8,194 nt of DNA from Clostridia bacterium (GCA_012520135.1 JAAYOX010000303.1:1-8194), one strand, 5' to 3'. Counted from the stretch's first letter, positions 1 to 6,070 are shown. The notes: a model not told the origin generated them from the sequence alone. Numbers and translations are program-made.

Positions 1-932
1 TGGGCAGGTTGGGCCTTGCGGTGCCTACCGGTGTTCTGGTAAACCCCCAGCTTTTTTTGGTCAGAACTATCGATTTTGACAATAGTTTAGAACGGTATTA
101 CCAGCGTTTTTATTTTAATATGAATAGAGAGCGATTTGACGAATGGCTGGTATCGTTAATACCGGACAATATTGATTTGAGAATGGAATGCCAGCTTGAA
201 GCGGTCAAAAAATGTAGCGAAGGCTATACCGTTACCTTCACTAACAAAGGGAAGATTTACCAGGAGACGACCGGTGTGGTTGTAGGTGCCGACGGTGCCT
301 TGTCCGGTCTCCGCAAACAGCTTTTTCAGGACCGGGATTCCTTTAAACGATATATAGCCATCCAGGAATGGTTTGAAACCGATAAGGAGGTTCCCCATTA
401 CGGTGCAATCTTTGACAGTGAGGTAACCGACTTTTATTCCTGGACTATTTCCAAGGGCGGAAAACTGCTGATTGGCTCAGCCCTGATTCCATCAAAAGAC
501 CCCAGGCAAAAATACAATCTGCTGAAAAGCAAACTCAACGACTATGGTTTCCGGTTCAGCAGTCCCCTTAAAAGAGAGGCGGCCCCAATAATACGCCCCC
601 GAACAAGCGAGATCATTTCCGGTAATGATTCTGCTGCCCTGATAGGCGAAGCCGGGGGATTCATCAGCCCCAGTTCTGCGGAAGGTCTTAGTTTTGCTTT
701 CAAAAGTGCTCATGCACTGGCTTTAAGTCTGAACGAAGGCATAGAAGGTTTCCAAGCCAGGTACAAAAAAAGAATACAGCCACTTATCCGCAGCGTTGCA
801 GTAAAACGAGTCAAAAACATTGTCATGTACAATAAAATACTCCGGGCTCTGGTCATGAAAAGCGGTGTACTGAGTAGTGAGGTGCATTTCACATCTACGG
901 CCAATCCCACTTTCAAAAGCCCGCTGAAATAA
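1..932 (+). CDS. FAD-dependent oxidoreductase, geranylgeranyl reductase family (5' end outside window)
   Basis: C-terminal 309 or so codons of a flavoprotein; the reading frame is open through the left edge. The N-terminal Rossmann GxGxxG motif must lie upstream, so the TTG at 9 is unlikely to be the start. Visible family marks, numbered from that TTG: an R-x-x-F-D segment (about residues 40-44), the second FAD motif GADGALSGLR (93-102), and a C-terminal GEAGGFISPSSAEG segment near residue 213. The last corresponds to the GD motif that contacts the FAD ribityl chain, with Glu in place of Asp. Proteins of this family reduce isoprenoid double bonds or act as poorly characterised flavoprotein dehydrogenases. 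Nothing here fixes the substrate. The C-terminal tail is basic (RYKKR, KRVK) and may be peripheral to the membrane. It is convergent with the rubrerythrin gene. The family assignment is fairly sure; the exact function is not. Confidence 0.8.
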   Translation, partial: GRLGLAVPTGVLVNPQLFLVRTIDFDNSLERYYQRFYFNMNRERFDEWLVSLIPDNIDLRMECQLEAVKKCSEGYTVTFTNKGKIYQETTGVVVGADGALSGLRKQLFQDRDSFKRYIAIQEWFETDKEVPHYGAIFDSEVTDFYSWTISKGGKLLIGSALIPSKDPRQKYNLLKSKLNDYGFRFSSPLKREAAPIIRPRTSEIISGNDSAALIGEAGGFISPSSAEGLSFAFKSAHALALSLNEGIEGFQARYKKRIQPLIRSVAVKRVKNIVMYNKILRALVMKSGVLSSEVHFTSTANPTFKSPLK

Positions 933-984
933 GTCAAATTGGAAAACTCGTCCACAAAGAAGCTGTTTGATTGGCATTTGCAAC

Positions 985-1033
985 AAAAACGGGCTGCCGC
1001 AAAACAACCGGTAAAGTTGGTTTGCGACAGCCC
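985..1033 (-). terminator. Rho-independent terminator of rubrerythrin gene
   Basis: A long imperfect stem spans 991-1033: GGGCTG pairs with CAGCCC, CGCAAA with TTTGCG and CAAC with GTTG. Single mismatches separate these blocks and the loop is 7 nt. On the minus strand it is followed by G and five T (A run at 985-989). It lies about 53 nt after the rubrerythrin stop. The plus-strand side lacks a T run, so termination of the convergent oxidoreductase gene here is less certain. Confidence 0.8.
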
Positions 1034-1085
1034 TTGAATAACCTTGTCCTAGGGGAAGTTATTCTTTCTCTGCACTAATATAGGA

Positions 1086-1619
1086 TTAATAGTTTTCTGC
1101 CCTCACTTCAAAGAAGCTTTGGGGATGAGCACAAGCCGGGCATAATTCGGGAGCTTTCTTGCCGGTGATCAAGTACCCGCAATTCCGGCATTCCCACTTG
1201 ATTTCCTCTGCTTTTTCAAATACTTTTTTCGTTTCTACATTGTTGAGCAGTGCACGATATCTTTCTTCATGGGCTTTCTCAACTTCAGCAACCTTTCTGA
1301 ACTGGGCTGCCAGGGCGGTAAAACCTTCTTCCTCTGCATCCTTGGCAAAACGCTCATACATATCGGTCCACTCGTAGTTTTCACCTTCGGCAGCAGCAAG
1401 CAGGTTAGCCGCGGTATCTCCTAGTTCTCCAAGGGCTTTGAACCAGAGTTTTGCGTGTTCCTTTTCATTGTTGGCCGTTGCTTCAAAGATGGCTGCAATT
1501 TGCTCATAGCCTTCTTTTTTGGCGACTGAAGCAAAGTAAGTGTACTTGTTTCTGGCCTGGGATTCACCTGCAAAAGCTTCCCACAAGTTTTTTTCCGTTT
1601 TGGTTCCTTTGAGATTCAT
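1086..1619 (-). CDS. rbr: Rubrerythrin (diiron peroxidase with C-terminal rubredoxin domain)
   Basis: 177 aa, near the usual length of about 180-190. Rubrerythrins are cytoplasmic peroxidases of anaerobes: the diiron centre reduces hydrogen peroxide with electrons passed through the rubredoxin-type iron. The ferritin-like four-helix domain occupies about residues 1-135. It shows metal-ligand positions E19 (AGESQARNKY), E52 and H55 (EKEHAKLW), and a second ExxH pair at E114/H117 (EKAHEERY). The rubredoxin domain follows with Cys144-x2-Cys147 and Cys160-x2-Cys163, the latter in the typical CPAC-x-HP context. The ATG start is supported by GGGGAGAGG five bases upstream. It is monocistronic, with its own promoter and terminator. 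The promoter carries a dyad overlapping the -10 box, consistent with a repressor such as a peroxide sensor, though the match to a PerR box is poor. Identification is secure. Confidence 0.97.
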   Translation of the reverse strand: MNLKGTKTEKNLWEAFAGESQARNKYTYFASVAKKEGYEQIAAIFEATANNEKEHAKLWFKALGELGDTAANLLAAAEGENYEWTDMYERFAKDAEEEGFTALAAQFRKVAEVEKAHEERYRALLNNVETKKVFEKAEEIKWECRNCGYLITGKKAPELCPACAHPQSFFEVRAENY

Positions 1620-1624
1620 ATTAT

Positions 1625-1633
1625 CCTCTCCCC
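1625..1633 (-). promoter_or_regulatory. Ribosome binding site of rubrerythrin
   Basis: GGGGAGAGG on the minus strand, 5 nt before the ATG at 1619, fixes the start. Confidence 0.85.
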
Positions 1634-1673
1634 TTTATTTTAATTATTATTAACGCTGCTCTTCTGAGCTGTT

Positions 1674-1753
1674 TTAATAACTAACCATTCATTATTAACG
1701 GGAATCCCGCTTTCAGGTTTCATTCTAACCACAGAACAAAAATTAGTTATTAA
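1674..1753 (-). other. Structured 5' leader of rubrerythrin mRNA
   Basis: An 11-bp perfect inverted repeat, TTAATAACTAA at 1674-1684 and TTAGTTATTAA at 1743-1753, encloses a 58-nt loop. Inside the loop is a small hairpin, CGGG-AAT-CCCG, at 1699-1709. The whole lies inside the predicted leader of about 140 nt between the promoter and the start codon. The long-range stem would form in the transcript and also exists as a DNA dyad. The stem is A/T rich. I do not recognise it as a known riboswitch class. Confidence 0.45.
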
Positions 1754-1767
1754 GAATCGTTACTATT

Positions 1768-1796
1768 AGTATAAGTATGCTTATCTCTTTTGTCAA
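1768..1796 (-). promoter_or_regulatory. Sigma-A promoter of rubrerythrin
   Basis: On the minus strand: -35 TTGACA (1796-1791, perfect), 17-bp spacer, -10 TATACT (1773-1768, one mismatch to TATAAT). The expected transcription start is near 1761, giving a leader of about 140 nt. It is one of the best promoter matches in the window and fits a highly expressed stress protein. Confidence 0.85.
1771..1784. promoter_or_regulatory. Candidate operator overlapping rubrerythrin -10 box
   Basis: ATAAGTATGCTTAT is a 14-bp dyad with 12 of 14 positions symmetric (ATAAG/CTTAT arms). It overlaps the -10 hexamer and fills the spacer, the position expected for a repressor. It resembles PerR-type A/T-rich boxes only loosely; the regulator is unknown. 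Confidence 0.4.
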
Positions 1797-1916
1797 GCCT
1801 TTACCGGAGACAAAAGTTCGAAAATATGAAATGAAAAAATTCTAACCTTTTTTATTATAACACGAAACAAGGCAGATTTTGAAAAAATTTGTGAACTTAG
1901 TAATTATCACCTTAAG

Positions 1917-1939
1917 AAAAAGGCCAAGCCATACGGCCT
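1917..1939 (-). terminator. Rho-independent terminator of radical SAM gene
   Basis: On the minus strand AGGCC, a 9-nt loop and GGCCT are followed by a T run (A run 1917-1921). It sits about 75 nt past the stop codon at 2014 and before the rubrerythrin promoter, so the two minus-strand genes are separate units. Confidence 0.75.
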
Positions 1940-2013
1940 GACCATAACCTTCATTTTGGCGAATACCCCATTTTGCCGCCGCTTGCTCTACGGTCCGTTA
2001 CCTCCGGTACCTG

Positions 2014-2892
2014 TTACTGATCTGCATCAAATATGGAAAGCTGAATGTGGTGCTCAGGAAATAGAGTGCAAAATCTAAATACCGCTTTATCTCCAAAAAT
2101 TACATTATTTTCTTTGCAAAACTTTTCTACAATGGCTATGAGTTTTTGGCTGTTTGGACTTGGGAGCCAGTAAGATAAACCGAATCTTTTCATATACTCC
2201 TGCTTTAATCCGGGAAAATGCTTATCCAGCTTTTTGAAATAATACTCTCTGTTTCCTTTTCGTAAAGTCATTCCCATGCCAAAAGCCAGCAATCCTGTTA
2301 TTTTTGCTTGTTTACAGTAATCTAAAATACCCAGAATATTTTCTTCGTTGTCATTGATAAACGGCAGGACGGGTGTTAACCAAACTACGGTTGGTATACC
2401 GGCCTTATGCATTTCCAACAATACTTCAAAACGTCTTTTGGTGGTACAAACATTAGGTTCCAGTATTTTGCAAAGTTCTTCGTCATAAGTTGTCAGCGTC
2501 ATTTGAACCACACATTTTGCTTTTTGATTAATTCTTTTCAAAATATCCAGATCCCGTAGAATCAAGTCGGACTTGGTCAGCACAGACACCCCGAAGCCAT
2601 GTTTTTCAATAACCTCAAGACATTTTCTTGTGTTTTTGATTTCCTTTTCCTGAGGAATATACGGATCTGTCATGGCACCGGTTGTGATCATGCATTTACT
2701 ACGCTTTTTCGCTAATGCTTGATCAAGCAATTCTACTGCATTTGTTTTCACTACTATGTTCTCAAAAGTGTTGGTCATTCCATAAATCTCACTCCGGGAA
2801 TCACAATAGATACAACCATGAGTACACCCACGGTAGACATTCATGTTATTCTTAGACGAAAGAATAGTTTTGAATTCTTGATAGTTGATCAT
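2014..2892 (-). CDS. SPL-family radical SAM protein (COG1533-like, DNA-repair-photolyase-like)
   Basis: 292 aa. The radical SAM signature CxxxCxxC is near the N-terminus, Cys23-T-H-G-Cys27-I-Y-Cys30, in the context YRGCTHGCIYCDSRS. That context is characteristic of the family related to spore photoproduct lyase. The cysteines should bind the [4Fe-4S] cluster that cleaves S-adenosylmethionine. Further family-like segments are ITTGAMTDPYIPQEKE (about 69-84), SVLTKSDLILRD (about 103-114) and TPVLPFINDNEEN (about 173-185). Despite the family name, most members are not proven DNA repair enzymes and their substrates are unknown. The ATG follows only a distant GAAGG (15 nt away). A stop codon lies in frame just upstream and no better start exists, so expression may be low. 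No operon partner is present. The fold is sure, the reaction unknown. Confidence 0.88.
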   Translation of the reverse strand: MINYQEFKTILSSKNNMNVYRGCTHGCIYCDSRSEIYGMTNTFENIVVKTNAVELLDQALAKKRSKCMITTGAMTDPYIPQEKEIKNTRKCLEVIEKHGFGVSVLTKSDLILRDLDILKRINQKAKCVVQMTLTTYDEELCKILEPNVCTTKRRFEVLLEMHKAGIPTVVWLTPVLPFINDNEENILGILDYCKQAKITGLLAFGMGMTLRKGNREYYFKKLDKHFPGLKQEYMKRFGLSYWLPSPNSQKLIAIVEKFCKENNVIFGDKAVFRFCTLFPEHHIQLSIFDADQ

Positions 2893-2931
2893 AAGAACAC
2901 ACCAAAACCTTCTTTTTCAACTACTCTTCAT

Positions 2932-3027
2932 TTAGCAAATGTAGCTCTTTAAGCTTACCCTGATAAAATACTGCATAATTGTTAAATCACCTGCATCTAC
3001 AGCTTCAAATCCGTATTTCAGCGTGAA
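2932..3027 (-). pseudogene. Possible coding remnant upstream of radical SAM gene
   Basis: An open minus-strand stretch of 31 codons reads FTLKYGFEAVDAGDL... and ends at a TAA at 2932. It has no start codon or RBS in place; a stop codon lies shortly upstream. The GFEAVDAG-L stretch looks protein-like and is faintly reminiscent of the region after the Rossmann fold of F420-dependent NADP reductases. The assignment is weak and the open frame may be chance. Confidence 0.2.
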
Positions 3028-3061
3028 TTTTTAGTCAGCATTAATCCCATTACGGTCGGTA

Positions 3062-3102
3062 CAAAAAAGAAAAACCCGGAAGAGCAGAAACGCATCGTCC
3101 GG
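3062..3102 (-). terminator. Rho-independent terminator after DUF4180 remnant
   Basis: On the minus strand CCGGA (3102-3098) and TCCGG (3080-3076) form a stem with a 17-nt loop. It is followed by GG and then a T-rich tract of about 13 nt (A-rich 3062-3074). It is 40 nt past the stop of the DUF4180 reading frame. Confidence 0.6.
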
Positions 3103-3141
3103 TCTTATTTACCCTTGGAATCCGGTCGTTACATATTAGGC

Positions 3142-3411
3142 TTATTCAGCGCTATCTAACTTAAGCAAGGCTTCCTCTATGCTCGGTACAAAATAGATAC
3201 TGTTTCCGTTATTGCTTTCATAGATAAAGTCCTTAAGAGCTTTGCTTGTGTATTTTGAATAATCTCCGACAATGGCAAGTTTTTTACGGTAGTTGATAAA
3301 CTTCTGCAGTATTTCGCCTGCAATTCCGGTGCTTAAATCAAAGAAATCATCGACCACGCATGACTTGTATACTATGAATTTATCACAATCAGTTTCGTAT
3401 TGTGCAGATGC
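3142..3411 (-). pseudogene. DUF4180 protein, 5'-truncated remnant
   Basis: The last 89 codons read ASAQYETDCDKFIVYKS..., DDFFDLSTGIAGEILQKF, NYRKKLAIVGDYSKYTSKAL, KDFIYESNNGNSIYFVPS. This is the conserved body of the DUF4180 family, small proteins of about 115-120 aa with unknown function. Roughly the first 30 residues are missing. The frame stays open further (to a TTG at 3648), but that part is antisense to the regulator remnant, has no family resemblance and lacks a convincing RBS. I therefore place the true end of homology near 3411. The stop and terminator are intact. It may still be expressed as a chimera from the opposite strand of the regulator, but a deletion remnant is likelier. Confidence 0.75.
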
Positions 3412-3420
3412 AATCCCGGC

Positions 3421-4443
3421 CTTCTGGGTTTTGACGATCCTGACCTTTACGGTTCCACGGAGGGGTGGCCGCTGGCCGTCGGCTCCTTCAAGGTATTGCT
3501 GGAGAACGGCATATCCGTTGGTGACATTACTTCCTACGGTAAAGAAACTTTGTATGCCTATCTTTTCCGCGAATGTATCGCCAATCTTAATTCCGACATG
3601 GTGGATTTCCTGCAAAAATCCGCCTGCTTTGATGTGCTGGATGCGCAAATGCTGGATAATGTCCTGAATAAAAAAGATACAAGGCTCATGCTGGAAAGCC
3701 TTGAATACCTTTATTGATCAAATGAACGGCGAAAACGCCTCAAAATATTTTACCCTGGCGGACGAGTATGCGCCTCTTTACCGTAAGACCAGTTTTCAAA
3801 TGCATTGGGCCAAAATGCAACGTCTTACCTGCAGCCTTATTTTTACGAATGACCCGAAGGAAAACATTGTCCGGGAGATCTTTGAAAATCTCGACAGGTC
3901 GGGAGCTTATTTGAAAAGCGTTGTCCTGGCCAGACTCATGGGATATTTTTCCGCCATATCCGATTATCCCAACGCGGTCAAATGTGCGAAATTGTGCATA
4001 GAGACAGGCAAAAGCTTTTAAAATTCCGGACCAAAAAGGAACGGGAGCTTTTGGCCTTTTTGCTGGATACAGGCGACCGGGGAGCGACCAAGGAACAGAT
4101 CTATAACGCCATTTGGCGGGAGTCGGATTCCATAAATATTAAAAACCTGATCGCAGTAAATCTGCGGCACTTGAAGAATGACCTTGAATGTGCCGGCATA
4201 GGGGAAGCGGTCATCTGCCGGGACAACCGCTATTTTATCTGCCGGGACGAAATCTCTCTTGATACCGACCTTTTTGAAAAGACATACGGAGAATTCAAGC
4301 TTCAGCATACCAAGGAGCAGGCAAGAAAGCTCTTATCCCTGTATAAAGGAGAATACTTGTCTGATTTTGAAGCGCTTTGGGCTGTTGCGAAAAGACTCAG
4401 ATATCACGAAATTTATGAAGAAGCCAAAAAGTTTTGGCTGTAA
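3421..4443 (+). pseudogene. MalT/LuxR-like ATPase-BTAD transcriptional regulator, heavily degraded
   Basis: Pieces of one large STAND-type regulator lie in order but in changing frames. Frame 1 to 3717 carries the end of the ATPase module: STEGWPLAVGSFKVLLENG followed by LYAYLFRECIANL and a DFLQKSACFDVLDAQMLDN segment. Frame 2 (about 3701-4021) carries a TPR-like helical part (FTLADEYAPLYRK..., MGYFSAISDYPNAVKCAKLC). Frame 1 again (about 4012-4443) carries an OmpR-type winged helix (FRTKKERELLAFLLDTGDRG, then IYNAIWRESDSINIKNLIAV) and the beginning of a bacterial transcriptional activator domain (ARKLLSLYKGEYLSDFEALW), cut off by TAA at 4441. Intact relatives are about 900-1100 aa; here only about 340 codons remain. 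The P-loop end, segments around 3705 and 4010, and the C-terminus are missing. It is not functional as it stands. Confidence 0.8.
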
Positions 4444-4565
4444 TAATAAAGCCAGCATGTATAATTCCGTATTTGTTAGTTCCTTTCAAATCCCTTTGAG
4501 CCTTCAATAAACAAAATTGGCATTTTATCCCTCAATCAGTCATATCATTTATTTGAATACTACTT

Positions 4566-4573
4566 GGGAGGGG
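4566..4573 (+). promoter_or_regulatory. Ribosome binding site that sets the start at 4582
   Basis: GGGAGGGG ends 8 nt before the ATG at 4582. The in-frame TTG at 4564 overlaps this site and so cannot be the start. A second in-frame TTG at 4579 is possible but poorer. Confidence 0.75.
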
Positions 4574-4581
4574 TTGATTTG

Positions 4582-5196
4582 ATGTCACACACCGGTTCAA
4601 ATGATTTGCTTGAAACTAAAATTCTAAATATTCACGAAGGCTTTAAATTAGCACTGGAAATGTATGAAGAGTTCTTAAATTTTGAATTTACCGGTGCTCA
4701 TCCTCACCGGCTGAAGCAAGTTAAAACCTTGGTTAATAGACAAGTTGATGAGGTGCAAAACGCATTCAACAATTGGCAAAAATTCTGTGACTACATTGTA
4801 TCTTTTCTTCATTTCAATATGGAGTGGCATATAGATGTTAGCAACAATACTGTGCGCTTAATTTACAATCCACCCTCGGGACCACGGTACACAAACCTTA
4901 TTCCTATACCCCTGTTTAAGCATATTGTTAATTCGATTGTTGAGCAATTTGACAAGTTTGACAAGGAAACAATTACAGTCAAACAACTGGCTGAAATGCA
5001 TAAGGAAAAAATCATTAACGAAAGCAGCTATAAAATGACGCCGGAAACTGTTCCCAGAAAAGTTTTTGATGTACTAAAAAAAGAAATGTTACTGACCAAT
5101 ATAGAAAATGATACTGAGATTCTAAATCGAGGAGAATTCAAGCTAGTCACGAACACCCAAGCTATAAAACAATGGCTAAATGAAAACTTTGAGTGA
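4582..5196 (+). CDS. Hypothetical protein, possible C-terminal winged helix
   Basis: 204 aa, not recognised. The start is ATG 4582 behind a strong GGGAGGGG. No signal peptide or membrane segment is visible and there is a single cysteine (C69). Residues about 1-80 look helical and polar. A short strand-rich part follows (about 82-110, EWHIDVSNNTVRLIYNPPSG, then a PIP turn), and then helices. Residues about 130-204 (ITVKQLAEMHKEK, MTPETVPRKVFDVLKKEMLL, then a beta-like hairpin GEFKLVT and a final helix) could be a winged helix, but this is only a shape judgement. The gene is much more AT rich than its neighbours: 17 G/C of 60 bases in 4621-4680, against 33 of 60 in 6481-6540. It sits alone between two broken genes, which suggests recent arrival or a cargo gene. 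Function unknown. Confidence 0.7.
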   Translation: MSHTGSNDLLETKILNIHEGFKLALEMYEEFLNFEFTGAHPHRLKQVKTLVNRQVDEVQNAFNNWQKFCDYIVSFLHFNMEWHIDVSNNTVRLIYNPPSGPRYTNLIPIPLFKHIVNSIVEQFDKFDKETITVKQLAEMHKEKIINESSYKMTPETVPRKVFDVLKKEMLLTNIENDTEILNRGEFKLVTNTQAIKQWLNENFE

Positions 5197-5223
5197 TAAT
5201 ACTTAACAAAAGCAAAGATTAAC

Positions 5224-5256
5224 CGGCTGTTCTGATCGTTTATCATCAGATAGCCG
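5224..5256. other. Hairpin between hypothetical gene and dctM remnant
   Basis: CGGCT pairs with AGCCG (5224-5228/5252-5256) and TCTGAT with ATCAGA (5231-5236/5245-5250), with a small bulge and an 8-nt loop. It lies 28 nt past the stop at 5196. No T run follows on the plus strand, so it is a poor classical terminator. It may stabilise the mRNA 3' end or be a leftover of the rearrangement. Confidence 0.4.
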
Positions 5257-5337
5257 TAGGCGTCCAAACTAATTCTAAGTCAGTCGAGCAAGCATTAAGG
5301 GGCAAAACCATTTACACAAAAAAATTAATACTCCCGA

Positions 5338-5877
5338 TTTTTTGTATCAATGGTCATTTACAAGGAACTGGATTTACGAGGTTTGTACCAGGCAGCTGTT
5401 CAATCGGCCATCACTACTGCCCAGGTCATGGTCCTATTAGCCGGGGCATCGGTTTTTGGCTGGCTGTTGACAGTTGGGCAAATCCCGCAAGATTTGACCA
5501 AGCTAGTTATTGAAAGCAACAGTTCCCCGGTAATGTTTTTAATTGGGATTAATATTATCCTGATTTTGGCCGGCATGTTTATTGACGGCTCTTCGGCGAT
5601 TGTAATCCTGGCTCCCCTAGTTTATCCAATTGCCCTTCAATTGGGAATTGATCCGGTCCATCTTGGAGTGATTATGGTGGCCAACGCCGCGATCGGCATG
5701 TTCACTCCTCCCTTTGGCCTGAATTTGTTTGTCGCAGCTTTTACTACTGGATTGCCAATTATAGACATTATGAAAGCGGTCATGCCTTTTGTGGCGATCA
5801 GTATTCTGGTATTGCTCTTGATAACATATATCCCGGACGTTTCTTTGCTGTTGCCAAAAATGGTTTACGGAAACTAG
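5338..5877 (+). pseudogene. dctM: TRAP transporter large permease DctM, C-terminal fragment
   Basis: The C-terminal part of the 12-helix permease of TRAP uptake systems, which import dicarboxylates and other organic acids with a Na+ or H+ gradient. Family marks: VIYKELDLRGL, AGASVFGWLLT, GMFIDGSSAIVILAPLVYPI, the GIDPVHLGVIMVANAAIGM segment, and TPPFGLNLFVAAF. Four or so hydrophobic segments remain. Full-length DctM is about 425 aa; only about 180 codons remain. Resemblance to the family appears to begin at FFVSMVIYKEL (from 5338), while an in-frame TAA lies at 5326, so the break is within about 12 bases of 5337. The ATG at 5350 lacks a Shine-Dalgarno sequence. No DctP or DctQ gene is in the window. 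The fragment cannot form a working transporter. It lies just upstream of the flavoprotein operon, and the two were probably functionally linked. Confidence 0.85.
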
Positions 5878-5943
5878 GTTTTTCCTAAAACTTTTCTCTT
5901 TCTGCGAATGTTTAGGCGGTATTTCTAGCTATGAGAATTAATT

Positions 5944-5971
5944 TCAGGATCATTTGCTGCAAATACCCTGA
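5944..5971. promoter_or_regulatory. Nested dyad upstream of sigma-54 promoter, candidate activator site
   Basis: ATTTGCTGCAAAT (5952-5964) is a perfect 13-bp palindrome around a central T. It is enclosed by TCAGG (5944-5948) and CCTGA (5967-5971) almost on the same axis. It is centred about 35 bp upstream of the -24 element and outside the predicted transcript, so it is a DNA site rather than an RNA hairpin. Binding by an enhancer-binding protein is an inference. Confidence 0.45.
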
Positions 5972-5989
5972 TAAAACAAGGGCGAACTC

Positions 5990-6006
5990 TTGGCATGGTT
6001 TTTGCA
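5990..6006 (+). promoter_or_regulatory. Sigma-54 (-24/-12) promoter of the flavoprotein operon
   Basis: TTGGCATGGTTTTTGCA matches the RpoN consensus TGGCACG-N4-TTGCA with a single mismatch. GG is at 5992-5993 and GC at 6004-6005, exactly 12 bases apart as required. Transcription is expected to start near 6017, giving a leader of about 68 nt. Such promoters need an ATP-driven enhancer-binding activator. No such activator gene is in the window. Confidence 0.8.
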
Positions 6007-6020
6007 ATTTGAGAGGGTAG

Positions 6021-6032
6021 GCTAGCGCTAGC
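6021..6032. promoter_or_regulatory. Perfect palindrome just after predicted transcription start
   Basis: GCTAGCGCTAGC is a perfect 12-bp palindrome about 4 nt downstream of the start expected from the sigma-54 promoter. This is a typical place for a repressor operator. Confidence 0.4.
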
Positions 6033-6070
6033 ATCACGATAGATTAATTTTAGTTTACTAACAATTATGC

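Noticed and set aside
974..984. TGGCATTTGCA as a second sigma-54 element
   Set aside because: The GG and GC doublets are 7 rather than 12 bases apart, and no gene follows on that strand.
3412..3648. N-terminal extension of the DUF4180 minus-strand frame to a TTG at 3648
   Set aside because: This part is antisense to conserved regulator sequence, has no DUF4180 resemblance and no good RBS; it is an accidental open frame across the joint.
3293..3667. Plus-strand open frame of 124 codons across the DUF4180/regulator joint
   Set aside because: It overlaps recognisable coding sequence in other frames on both strands and its translation resembles no family.
4486..4499. Small hairpin TCAAA-TCCC-TTTGA after the regulator remnant
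   Set aside because: Only five mostly A/T pairs and no T run, too weak for a terminator.
4516..4541. TTGGCA with TCATAT at 17 bp as a promoter for the gene at 4582
   Set aside because: The -10 hexamer matches only three of six positions; I cannot support it over background in this AT-rich stretch.
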